A stretch of 15,768 bases of DNA from Eubacteriales bacterium (GCA_029974855.1 JARKQO010000462.1:1-15768), one strand, 5' to 3'. Positions 5,747 through 12,386 are shown, counted from the first letter of the stretch. Translations and numbers: made by a program. The notes: a model not told the origin generated them from the letters alone.

Positions 5747-7837
5747 ATGCTTACTTCCATCACGTTTTTTTACCTGCTCTCCTTTTTTGCCGTGGCGATT
5801 GCCGTTGCCTTCGCTGTGTATTTGGCCGTGTGGGTCAAAAAGCAGCCCCGGGCCAACGATAAGATCGAATCCATCGGCAAGCTGATCCATGACGGGGCCA
5901 ACACCTTCATGCGCAAGGAATATACCTTGCTGGCGGCCTTCGCGGGCGGCGTATCGGTGTTGCTCTTCGTGTTCCTGCCCAAGCCCATCTGGAGCCAGGA
6001 TGCGGACCTTATGAAGAACCTGACCATGGTGCTGGCCTACCTGGCGGGTACCATCATCTCAGCCATCACCGGCAAGCTGGGCATCTACGTGGCTACCATC
6101 GCCAACACCAAGACGGCCCAGGCTTCCACCGAGGGCATCAAGCCCGCCTTCCTCATCGGCTTTAGGGGCGGCTCCGTTATGGGCCTGGGCGTGGTGAGCA
6201 TGAGCCTGCTGGGCGTGGCCCTGGTGCTGATGCTGGTGGGCGATACCACCGCGCTGCTGGGCTTCTCCTTCGGCGCCAGCTCTTTGGCCCTGTTTGCCAA
6301 GGCGGGCGGCGGCATCTTCACCAAGACTGCGGACGTGAGCGCCGATCTGGTGGGCAAAGTGGAAATGGACATCCCCGAGGATGATCCCCGCAACCCCGCC
6401 GTCATCGCCGACAACGTGGGCGACAACGTGGGCGACGTGGCCGGCATGGGCGCCGACCTGTTTGACAGCAATGTGGCCGCTATGGCCGCCGCGCTGGTCA
6501 TTGCCTCCTCTTTAGATAAGGGCCTGGGCCTGAACGCCATGATGGTGTTCTGCTACGCGGCTCTGGGCCTCATCGCCTCCGCTTTGGGCGTTGGCCTTGC
6601 CAAAATTGGCAAGCATGGCAGCCCCACCAAGGCCCTGAACTCCTCCACCTATGTCACCACCGGCATTTACATTGTTTTGACCGCCGTGTTCACGCTGATT
6701 TTCCCGAATTTTAGCTGGCGCATCTGGGGCGCCTCCACCATCGGCCTGCTGGTAGGCGTGGTCATCGGCATCACCACCGACTACTTCACCGACGACAGCA
6801 AGCCCATCGTGAAACGGGTGGCCAAGGCCTCTGCCACCGGCCCCGCCTTCACCATCCTCTCCGGCGTTTCCTACGGCTTCCTGTCCGTGCTGCCCGCTAT
6901 GATCGGCATCGCCATTTCCGCGCTGGTGGCCTACAAAATCTGTGAGCCCATGGGAGACGGCTACGCCATGTTCGGCATCTCCATGGCTGCGGTGGGCATG
7001 CTGTCCATCGTGGGCATGATCATCAGTAACGACGCTTACGGCCCCATCGTGGATAATGCCCGGGGCCTCGCCGAAATGGGCGATCTGGGCGAAGAAGCCG
7101 TGCGCATCTCCGACGAACTGGACAGCGCGGGCAACACCGTGAAGGCCGTGACCAAGGGCTTCGCCATCGGCGCTGCGGGCCTCACCGTCATCAGCCTGTT
7201 GGGGGCCTACCTTAGCGAAGTGAACGAGGCCCTGGCGGAGTTGGGCCGTCAGGCCATCACCGTTTTGAACCTCACCGATCCCACCGTGTTCTTCGGCATG
7301 TTGGTGGGTGCGGCCATCCCCGCCGTGTTCTCCGCCATGCTCATTCTGGGCGTGGACCGCAACGCCGAGCGCATGGTGGCGGAAATCCGACGTCAGTTCC
7401 GGGAGATCGTGGGCCTGAAGGATGGCAAGGAAGGTGTCCATCCCGATTATAATGCCTGCATCGACATCGCCACCACGGGGGCTCTGCGTGAGCTGATCCC
7501 CGCGGGCCTGATGGCCATCGGCGCCACGCTGCTGGTGGGCTTCATCGGGGGCGTGGTAGCCGTGGGCGGCTTCCTGATGGGCAACATCATCAGCGGCCTG
7601 CTGCTGGCCCTGTTCATGTCCAACGCGGGCGGCCTGTGGGATAACGCGAAGAAGTACGTGGAATCGGGCAACGAAGGCGGCAAGGGCTCTGCGGCCCACA
7701 AGGCTGCCGTGGTGGGCGACACCGTGGGCGATCCCTTCAAGGATACCGCCGGCCCCTCCATCAACACCCAGATCACCGTGGTGTCCTTGGTTGCCTCTTT
7801 GATGGCCACCATCTTCATCCACTTCCACATCTTCTAA
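5747..7837 (+). CDS. hppA: Membrane-bound H+-translocating pyrophosphatase, K+-independent type
   Basis: This enzyme hydrolyses pyrophosphate in the cytoplasm and pumps ions out through a many-helix membrane domain, conserving energy from biosynthetic PPi. It has 696 residues, the normal family length. The ATG at 5747 has GGGAGGGG 6 nt upstream; the 16 codons before it have no ribosome site. Family signatures are DVSADLVGKVE (about 196-206), DNVGDNVGD (about 222-230) and GDTVGDPFKDTAGPSIN near the C-terminus. At the site that sets cation dependence the sequence reads NTVKAVTKG, with K466 and T469. K+-dependent enzymes have Ala at the first of these positions, and all known Na+ pumps of the family are K+-dependent, so a K+-independent proton pump is predicted. 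Codons are strongly GGC/GCC/ATC biased, consistent with high expression. It is transcribed alone. Confidence 0.96.
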   Translation: MLTSITFFYLLSFFAVAIAVAFAVYLAVWVKKQPRANDKIESIGKLIHDGANTFMRKEYTLLAAFAGGVSVLLFVFLPKPIWSQDADLMKNLTMVLAYLAGTIISAITGKLGIYVATIANTKTAQASTEGIKPAFLIGFRGGSVMGLGVVSMSLLGVALVLMLVGDTTALLGFSFGASSLALFAKAGGGIFTKTADVSADLVGKVEMDIPEDDPRNPAVIADNVGDNVGDVAGMGADLFDSNVAAMAAALVIASSLDKGLGLNAMMVFCYAALGLIASALGVGLAKIGKHGSPTKALNSSTYVTTGIYIVLTAVFTLIFPNFSWRIWGASTIGLLVGVVIGITTDYFTDDSKPIVKRVAKASATGPAFTILSGVSYGFLSVLPAMIGIAISALVAYKICEPMGDGYAMFGISMAAVGMLSIVGMIISNDAYGPIVDNARGLAEMGDLGEEAVRISDELDSAGNTVKAVTKGFAIGAAGLTVISLLGAYLSEVNEALAELGRQAITVLNLTDPTVFFGMLVGAAIPAVFSAMLILGVDRNAERMVAEIRRQFREIVGLKDGKEGVHPDYNACIDIATTGALRELIPAGLMAIGATLLVGFIGGVVAVGGFLMGNIISGLLLALFMSNAGGLWDNAKKYVESGNEGGKGSAAHKAAVVGDTVGDPFKDTAGPSINTQITVVSLVASLMATIFIHFHIF

Positions 7838-7888
7838 GAAAAACGGGCTCAACGTCAATCGTTGGGATAAGGCAGTAGAGTAAAAAAC

Positions 7889-7923
7889 AGAGGGCTGGTT
7901 GCGAGAGTGATCAGCCCTCTTTC
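7889..7923 (+). terminator. Terminator of hppA
   Basis: A 9-bp stem AGAGGGCTG / CAGCCCTCT (7889-7897, 7912-7920) encloses a 14-nt loop and is followed by a short TT tail. It lies about 50 nt after the stop codon. A smaller hairpin, CAACG / CGTTG (7850-7864), precedes it. Confidence 0.65.
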
Positions 7924-8167
7924 GCATTGACAACGGAGGGGATATAAACGCGGAAGTTGCGGAAATTGAGATGGCCGTAAGCGAGGCGCTTGGGCATTTT
8001 TGCGGTGTTGTGTTGATGCCTTTGGTGAAGGCGCTGGAATGAGGGCAATCGAACAGGTCAGAAGAGATCGGCAGCACACGTTCAACGGCAGCCTTGTTTT
8101 CAGCCGACAGCATGCTTATGAGAGAGGGCAACAGTTGCCCCCGGCTGGCGGGGGTTTGTTACCGGTA
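7924..8167. other. Gene-free stretch with a coding-like fragment and a GC hairpin
   Basis: No complete gene is supported. On the plus strand one frame from about 7929 to 8041 reads GGDINAEVAEIEMAVSEALG and onward to VKALE and a stop. The composition is protein-like, but there is no clear start and no recognised domain, so it may be a gene relic. At 8138-8154 CCCCCG / CGGGGG encloses GCTGG and is followed by TTTGTT, a possible plus-strand terminator for any transcript through the fragment. Confidence 0.35.
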
Positions 8168-8219
8168 TGTTGTCGGTGAATGCTGTCGGTAAATGTTGTC
8201 GATAAATGTTGTCGATGGA
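8168..8219. repeat. Four tandem copies of a 13-bp unit
   Basis: The unit TGTTGTCGRTAAA repeats at 8168-8180, 8181-8193, 8194-8206 and 8207-8219, with one to three differences from consensus per copy. It lies between the hppA region and the tRNA-Pro terminator. It has the form of a minisatellite or of an iteron-like binding array; no replication or partition gene is nearby. Confidence 0.85.
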
Positions 8220-8261
8220 GTTGTGGGCATCACTCTTTATTCCTATATTCCATTCTTTTTT

Positions 8262-8310
8262 CAAAAAAGAAGAAGCCCGCAATCACTTGAATTATCAAGC
8301 GTTGCGGACT
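8262..8310 (-). terminator. Terminator of the tRNA-Thr/tRNA-Pro operon
   Basis: On the minus strand AGTCCGCAA...TTGCGGGCT (8310-8274) forms a long stem with an inner CTTGA / TCAAG helix. It is followed by TCTTCTTTTTT. It begins about 8 nt after the tRNA-Pro CCA. This is a textbook intrinsic terminator. Confidence 0.92.
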
Positions 8311-8317
8311 TTTCCCC

Positions 8318-8394
8318 TGGTCGAGGTGACAGGATTTGAACCTGCGACCTTTTGGTCCCGAACCAAACGCGCTACCAAACTGCGCTACACCTCG
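8318..8394 (-). tRNA. tRNA-Pro (anticodon CGG)
   Basis: The 77-nt gene includes the encoded CCA. Acceptor CGAGGTG pairs with CACCTCG, with discriminator A. The anticodon stem TTTGG / CCAAA encloses TTCGGGA, giving CGG, which reads CCG. The D arm GCGCAGTTTGGTAGCGC and the T-loop GGTTCAAATCC are canonical. It lies 16 nt after tRNA-Thr and shares its transcript. Confidence 0.96.
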
Positions 8395-8410
8395 ACGGCA
8401 AAGAAAAAAT

Positions 8411-8486
8411 TGGAGCCAATAAAGGGACTCGAACCCTTGACCTGCGGTTTACGAAACCGCTGCTCTACCGACTGAGCTATATTGGC
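8411..8486 (-). tRNA. tRNA-Thr (anticodon CGT)
   Basis: The 76-nt gene includes the encoded CCA. Acceptor GCCAATA pairs with TATTGGC, with discriminator T. The anticodon stem GCGGT / ACCGC encloses TTCGTAA, giving CGT, which reads ACG. The D arm AGCTCAGTCGGTAGAGC and the T-loop GGTTCGAGTCC are canonical. It is the first gene of a two-tRNA operon. Confidence 0.97.
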
Positions 8487-8501
8487 GAGTCAGCGAGAGC
8501 T

Positions 8502-8530
8502 ATTATAACAAACCACCGGAGGTTTGTCTA
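8502..8530 (-). promoter_or_regulatory. Promoter of the tRNA-Thr/Pro operon with an embedded palindrome
   Basis: On the minus strand the -35 TAGACA (8530-8525) and the perfect -10 TATAAT (8507-8502) are 17 bp apart. The 20-bp near-palindrome ACAAACCACCGGAGGTTTGT (8508-8527, one central mismatch pair) fills the spacer and runs into the -35, where a repressor would block polymerase. The end of the 80-codon open frame that follows the ATP-grasp gene overlaps this promoter. Confidence 0.8.
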
Positions 8531-8721
8531 GCCCCTTTTCCACAGGTTTCGGCACACGCCTTCCACACCCTTTCCCGGCGGTGACGGGCCAGTACTTTCC
8601 CCGGGGACCCAGGCGTGGGCCCTAAGCTGTCCAAGGCATATGCGTCCAACGCTTCCCGGGCATACATCCTTAGACTTTTCAAGACATACGTGCCCATCAC
8701 CTTCGTGCCCATCACCTTCAT
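8503..8721 (-). CDS. Possible small protein downstream of the ATP-grasp pair
   Basis: This 72-codon frame starts at ATG 8721 with a very good ribosome site, AGGAGG 5 nt upstream, 27 nt after the ATP-grasp stop. The product would begin MKVMGTKVMGTYVLKSLRMY, be basic, and contain two cysteines (KACAETCGKG). Two exact 15-bp copies at 8689-8718 encode the KVMGT duplication. No family is recognised. The frame is the same as that of the upstream gene, so it could instead be a former C-terminal extension cut off by the TAG at 8749-8751. Its last codons overlap the tRNA promoter, which argues against a long-conserved gene. Confidence 0.35.
   Translation of the reverse strand: MKVMGTKVMGTYVLKSLRMYAREALDAYALDSLGPTPGSPGKVLARHRRERVWKACAETCGKGARQTSGGLL
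8689..8718. repeat. Exact 15-bp tandem duplication
   Basis: CGTGCCCATCACCTT occurs twice in direct contact (8689-8703, 8704-8718). A multiple of three, it keeps the overlapping minus-strand frame open and duplicates KVMGT. Confidence 0.9.
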
Positions 8722-8748
8722 ATGCCCTCCTAATACCTTCAAGACCCC

Positions 8749-9618
8749 CTACCCCCCCAACACCTCTCTCACCCCCTCCAAAAACACCCCCGCAATATTC
8801 ATATCACTCACCCGGTACAGCATCCGGCTGCCCACCACATCCTCCACCTCGCTCACCACGGGTCTGCCATGATGGTACAAAAAATCAATCCCAGCAAAGC
8901 AAAGGGGAGCCCCTGCGCTGCGAAACCGCTCCAGCACCCTTTCAGCCAAATCCCGCTCCTCCTGGCTCAGGCTGTGCAAGGTCACATCCCCGCCCTTTTT
9001 GTAATTGCTCAAAAAGCCGTCCTGGGCCTGGCGGAGCACCGCAGCCACGATTTTGCCAAACACCACGTATACCCGCAGATCCAGCCCGGGCTGCTGGGCA
9101 ACCTCCTGAAACAGCAAGGGCTCCGGCAAAATAGCCTCCACAGCCCGTTCCCATTCCTGCTGGTCCCGCACCAGAAATACCCGGTCGCCCCCATGGCCCA
9201 AGGCGGGCTTCACCACCAAAGGATAGTCCTGGGGGGAGGGGAGGGCAAGGACCTGGCCCGGCCAGGAAAAGACGGTTTTCAGCATGGGCAGCCCAGCCAG
9301 AAACTGATGGGTTTTGCGCTTGTCGTTGCATAGGTCGCAGACCGTGGCGTTGTTGAATACCGGAATACCCATGGCCTCCAAATGGCGGCTGATGAAGCTG
9401 CTCCGCTGGCGGGAAATCACGGCCTCCGGGGGACGGTCCTGGCCGGGGGCGGAGGCATAGGGCATGCCACTGCCGTCCATCCCCAAAGACAGCTGGGAGG
9501 TAAGCACGGGCACGATCTTCAGGCCGCGCCGTTCCCCTTCCCGGGCCAATAGAGCCGCGAAATCCTGGTTTTGCCGGTAATCCTGTTCGTCATATAACAG
9601 CCAGCACAGCGCGCTCAT
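8749..9618 (-). CDS. RimK-like ATP-grasp ligase (second of a pair)
   Basis: ATP-grasp enzymes join an acyl-phosphate to an amine or thiol; this 289-residue cytoplasmic protein has the fold but no assignable substrate. Visible elements are the ATP-binding lysine in VVKPALGHGGD (K137 and the glycine loop 140-144), FQE (170-172), DLRVYVV (180-186), R196, N205 in FLSNYKKGG and D245 in FAGIDFL. The metal-binding E-x-N seen in RimK is E-V-E here (E257-E259, then D260), in VSEVEDVVGSRMLY. The ATG at 9618 lies 4 nt after the stop of the other ATP-grasp gene, so the two are co-transcribed and probably work together. The gene ends in a G7 run followed by TAG; after it the frame stays open for 80 codons. 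Peptide or amino-acid ligation or spore-coat-associated roles are possible, none shown. Confidence 0.88.
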   Translation of the reverse strand: MSALCWLLYDEQDYRQNQDFAALLAREGERRGLKIVPVLTSQLSLGMDGSGMPYASAPGQDRPPEAVISRQRSSFISRHLEAMGIPVFNNATVCDLCNDKRKTHQFLAGLPMLKTVFSWPGQVLALPSPQDYPLVVKPALGHGGDRVFLVRDQQEWERAVEAILPEPLLFQEVAQQPGLDLRVYVVFGKIVAAVLRQAQDGFLSNYKKGGDVTLHSLSQEERDLAERVLERFRSAGAPLCFAGIDFLYHHGRPVVSEVEDVVGSRMLYRVSDMNIAGVFLEGVREVLGG

Positions 9619-9622
9619 GGCC

Positions 9623-10495
9623 TCACCTCACCACCCGGGCGATATGCCCCAGGATTTCTTCGGCCATATTCACCCCGGTACAGGCCAAAGTGGTTTTGAA
9701 ATGGGCGTTGCTGTTCACCTCGCACACCAAGGGACCGTCCTGGCCCAGCAGCAGGTCCACCCCCGCAAAGGTCAGGCCCAGGGCGTCCACCGCCCGCAGC
9801 GCCAGGGCCGCTTCCTCCCGGGTGGGGGTATAGGCCTCCATGGAGCCGCCCAAGGTCAGGTTGCTGCGAAATTCCCCCTGGGCTGCCACCCGCAGCATGG
9901 AGGCCACCACCCGGCCCCCCACCACGTTGACGCGCACATCCCGGCCATAGCTCTCCCGCACCAAGGCCTGAAACAGCAGCGGCGTGCCCTGAAGGGCCAG
10001 CACCTTACGCCGCAGCGCCTCCACATCCTCCAGCAGGTATACCTGCTGCCCAAAGGAGCCGAAGCATTCTTTCAGCACCAAAGGAAAGCCTAGGCGGCGG
10101 GCGGCCTGGTCCACAAAGTCCGTATGGGGATACCCCACGGCGGGGTAGGTCTTGGGGGCGATGATGGTAGGGGGCATGGGAATCTCCAGATCCTTCAAGC
10201 AAAGGTAGGTGAGGCTTTTGTCGTCGCAGCGCAGGATGCTTTCGGCGCTGTTGAACACCGGCAGGCCCCGCTGGGACAGCTGGGCGGCCAGGTGGATATC
10301 CTTGTCCCAAAACAAGCAAAACCCATACCGGGAGGGGTCAAAGGCCTCCGTGTCCACCACAGTGCAAAGCTCCGCGTTGGTGGCTGCCTCCAGGCCCATG
10401 CCAAGCCTCTGGGCCGCTGCCGTCAGAAAGTCATAGAGCTCGTTAAACTTGCCGGTGCGCAGGAAGGCATTGATCACCAACAGGCCCCGAAGCAT
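9623..10495 (-). CDS. RimK-like ATP-grasp ligase (first of a pair)
   Basis: This 290-residue cytoplasmic protein has the RimK-type ATP-grasp fold. The N-terminal pre-ATP-grasp part includes CLFWDKDIHLA and LPVFNSAESILRCDDKSLTY, where the substrate would bind. ATP-site elements follow: K142 in LVLKECFGSFGQQV, FQALV (175-179), DVRVNVVGGRVV (186-197), R202, N212 in FRSNLTLGG and D247 in FAGVDLLL. The metal-binding E259 and N261 in CEVNSNAHFK match the canonical E-x-N, unlike the neighbour. The ATG at 10495 follows GGGGAAGGGG at about 8 nt. It is the promoter-proximal gene. The two proteins are similar in length and layout but clearly diverged, which suggests an old duplication into two dissimilar ligases. 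Amino-acid ligation is the family expectation; the substrate is unknown. Confidence 0.9.
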   Translation of the reverse strand: MLRGLLVINAFLRTGKFNELYDFLTAAAQRLGMGLEAATNAELCTVVDTEAFDPSRYGFCLFWDKDIHLAAQLSQRGLPVFNSAESILRCDDKSLTYLCLKDLEIPMPPTIIAPKTYPAVGYPHTDFVDQAARRLGFPLVLKECFGSFGQQVYLLEDVEALRRKVLALQGTPLLFQALVRESYGRDVRVNVVGGRVVASMLRVAAQGEFRSNLTLGGSMEAYTPTREEAALALRAVDALGLTFAGVDLLLGQDGPLVCEVNSNAHFKTTLACTGVNMAEEILGHIARVVR

Positions 10496-10554
10496 AGGTG
10501 CATCCCCTTCCCCTGGAGAATGAATGGCGGCGGTATGGCGCGGGAATTGCGCCT

Positions 10555-10583
10555 AGTGTAGCATGGGGGAGAGGGCCTGTCAA
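10555..10583 (-). promoter_or_regulatory. Promoter of the ATP-grasp operon
   Basis: On the minus strand the -35 is a perfect TTGACA (10583-10578) and the -10 is TACACT (10560-10555), 17 bp apart. The transcript would start near 10548, about 53 nt before the ATG. A 7-bp inverted repeat TGAGCCC / GGGCTCA (10584-10590, 10614-10620) lies immediately upstream. Confidence 0.85.
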
Positions 10584-10632
10584 TGAGCCCATGACCCCGG
10601 CAAAAGAACCCCAGGGCTCATGTTCATGGTTT

Positions 10633-10658
10633 GGACATAAGTTGTCCACGCTGTGTCC
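10633..10658. promoter_or_regulatory. Possible regulator half-sites between the divergent operons
   Basis: GGACA (10633-10637) and TGTCC (10643-10647) form an inverted repeat, and a third TGTCC lies at 10654-10658. The half-sites are spaced 10 and 11 bp, about one DNA turn, between the two divergent promoters. No regulator is encoded next to them; the assignment is only by pattern. Confidence 0.3.
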
Positions 10659-10684
10659 ATGGGGAAGGTGTATCATGGAAAGGC

Positions 10685-10713
10685 TTGACAAGGATATCCC
10701 CAGGGGATAGGAT
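10685..10713 (+). promoter_or_regulatory. Promoter of the DUF5685/J-protein/zinc-ribbon operon
   Basis: A perfect -35 TTGACA (10685-10690) and a -10 TAGGAT (10708-10713) are 17 bp apart. The palindrome TATCCCCAGGGGATA (10695-10709) fills the spacer and touches the -10, a typical operator position. The predicted transcript start (about 10720) gives a 40-nt leader. Confidence 0.7.
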
Positions 10714-10758
10714 GAAATGCGGAACCGGTGCCAATGGCGCGGAGTAAAGGGGTTTGCG

Positions 10759-11634
10759 ATGTTCGGATACTTGACCCTGTCTCCCGAGGGCTTGACCCAG
10801 GAGCAGCAGGAGCGCTACCAAAGCTATTATTGCGGGCTGTGCCGGGTGCTGGGGCAAAAGTTTGGCCCTGCGGGCCGGGTCATCCTCAGCAATGACATGA
10901 CTTTTTTGTGCATTTTGCTCAGCTCTTTGTATGAGCCCCAGGAGACGGCCGGGGAAGGCCGCTGCCTGCCCCATCCCCTTCGCAGGCGGGCCTTTGTGCA
11001 TAACTCCTTCACCCACTATTGCGCGGACATGAGCATCGCCCTGGCCTACCATAAATGCCTGGACGATTGGAAGGACGAGCATAGCCTGGCGGGCCGTACG
11101 GAGGCCGGGCTGCTGCGCAAGGCCTACGAACAGGTCCGGGCCCAATACCCCGAAATCTGCGAAGCCGTGGAAAGCTCCCTGGAGCAGATTGCGCTGCTGG
11201 AGCGGCAGGGGCTCAGTTCTCCAGACGAGCCCGCCGCCCTCACCGCCAGGATGCTGGGGCGCGTCTTTCGCTACCGGCCGGATTATTGGGGGGATACCTT
11301 GCGGTTCATGGGGGAGGCCCTGGGCCGTTTCATCTACCTGATGGACGCCTACGACGACTTAGCCTCGGACCTCAAGCGCAACCGCTACAATCCCCTGCGG
11401 GACATTGCCAGGCAGGAGGATTACGAGGCCCTTTGCGGGGAAGGGCTGAGCCTGCTGATCGGGGAGTGCGCCCAGGCCTTTGAGCTGCTCCCCCTGGTCA
11501 AGGATGTGGACATCCTGCGCAACATCCTGTATTCCGGGGTGTGGGCCAGGTACCAGGCCAAACAGAGGGCCAAAGGGGCAAAACCCGCTCAAAACGAAAG
11601 CGGCAGGCCTGCGCAAAAGGAGGACCGGGGATGA
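10759..11634 (+). CDS. DUF5685 family protein
   Basis: This 291-residue protein has no known function. It is predicted to be mostly alpha-helical and cytoplasmic, with no signal peptide or clear membrane helix. The start is ATG 10759, with AAAGGGG 6 nt upstream; an ATG 42 nt earlier lacks a ribosome site and lies too close to the predicted transcript start. Family-like features are the opening [16 protein letters not shown] with C25 and C28, SNDMTFL, and HYC (C88) with HKC (C100). Two acidic clusters stand out: DDWKDE (102-107) and [18 protein letters not shown] (196-213). Their spacing and form recall metal-binding motifs of isoprenoid synthases, an unproven resemblance. The tail is basic and low in complexity. 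Its stop overlaps the start of the J-domain gene by 4 bp (ATGA), so the two are translationally coupled. Confidence 0.85.
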   Translation: MFGYLTLSPEGLTQEQQERYQSYYCGLCRVLGQKFGPAGRVILSNDMTFLCILLSSLYEPQETAGEGRCLPHPLRRRAFVHNSFTHYCADMSIALAYHKCLDDWKDEHSLAGRTEAGLLRKAYEQVRAQYPEICEAVESSLEQIALLERQGLSSPDEPAALTARMLGRVFRYRPDYWGDTLRFMGEALGRFIYLMDAYDDLASDLKRNRYNPLRDIARQEDYEALCGEGLSLLIGECAQAFELLPLVKDVDILRNILYSGVWARYQAKQRAKGAKPAQNESGRPAQKEDRG

Positions 11635-12386
11635 ACGATCCGTATCAGGTACTGGGGGTAAGCCCCGGCGCGTCGGACGACGAGATCAAAGCGGCCTACC
11701 GCAAGCTCGCCAAAAAGTATCACCCGGATTTGAACCAGGGCTCCCAGGCGGCGGAGATCAAAATGAGGGAGATCAACGAGGCGTATACGCTGCTGATCAA
11801 AAACAAAAACGGCAATAACGGGGAAGGCTACCGCCAGACCTATGGCGGGGGCGGCTACGGGGGATATGGTTCCTCCGGCGGGTACGGCGGCTGGCAGGGC
11901 TTTGGCGGATTCGGCAGCTTTGAGGAGTTCTTCCGCAGCGCCCAGCGGGCCTATGGAGGCCAAGGGGGAAGCCCCTACGGCAATGCCTATGGCCGGGTGG
12001 AATACACCGAAACCGCCCCTGAGCTGCAGCCCGTGGCCCAGGCGGTGATGGCCGGGGAGTATGCCAGGGCCCTAGAGCTGCTGGATGCCATTCCCCAGCG
12101 CAGGGGGGGCTGGTTTTTCTGGAGCGCCCGGGCCAACAGCGGGCTGGGCAACCGGATCGCCGCCCTGAACGACGCCCGCAGGGCCGTGCAGCTCAACCCC
12201 AACGAACCGGCCTTCCAGGTGCTTTTGTCCCAGCTGCAATCCACAGGGCAGGCCTACCGCCAGCAGGGCATGAGCCGTGGCTTCACCGGGGCCCTTTGCG
12301 CCAACCCCTGCGTAACCCTGTGCGTGGCCAACGCGCTGTGCAACTGCTGCTGCAATTGCGGGCGCGGGGGATTCTTCTATTGTTAA
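11631..12386 (+). CDS. J-domain protein with TPR-like region and cysteine-rich tail
   Basis: This 251-residue J-protein would recruit DnaK/Hsp70 to a bound client or a site in the cell. The J domain is at 1-60, with the essential HPD at 31-33. A Gly/Tyr-rich linker follows (about 70-120), then helical repeats of TPR type (about 130-210), including [15 protein letters not shown] and [32 protein letters not shown]. The last 30 residues hold nine cysteines (223, 227, 231, 237, 239, 240, 241, 243, 251), possibly a metal-binding or lipid-modified membrane-contact segment. It lacks the DnaJ zinc-finger and substrate domains, so it is not the general DnaJ. The start ATG overlaps the DUF5685 stop, and AAGGAGG lies upstream. 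It probably works with the DUF5685 and zinc-ribbon proteins. Confidence 0.9.
   Translation: MNDPYQVLGVSPGASDDEIKAAYRKLAKKYHPDLNQGSQAAEIKMREINEAYTLLIKNKNGNNGEGYRQTYGGGGYGGYGSSGGYGGWQGFGGFGSFEEFFRSAQRAYGGQGGSPYGNAYGRVEYTETAPELQPVAQAVMAGEYARALELLDAIPQRRGGWFFWSARANSGLGNRIAALNDARRAVQLNPNEPAFQVLLSQLQSTGQAYRQQGMSRGFTGALCANPCVTLCVANALCNCCCNCGRGGFFYC

Noticed and set aside
6512..8131. 539-codon minus-strand open frame opposite hppA
   Set aside because: It is the mirror of a highly biased GC-rich coding sequence, giving His/Gly/Ala-rich low-complexity protein with no ribosome site; hppA on the plus strand is certain.
8168..8219. Tandem 13-bp units as a CRISPR array
   Set aside because: The units are contiguous with no spacers and are too short; no cas gene is present.
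8503..10495. Graspetide biosynthesis locus
   Set aside because: The ATP-grasp pair and a nearby small frame fit loosely, but there is no recognisable leader motif or acidic/Ser/Thr-rich core, and the small frame is uncertain.
9617..10561. Plus-strand open frames opposite the ATP-grasp genes
   Set aside because: They are shadows of the two minus-strand genes, with Gln/His/Gly-rich translations and no start signals.
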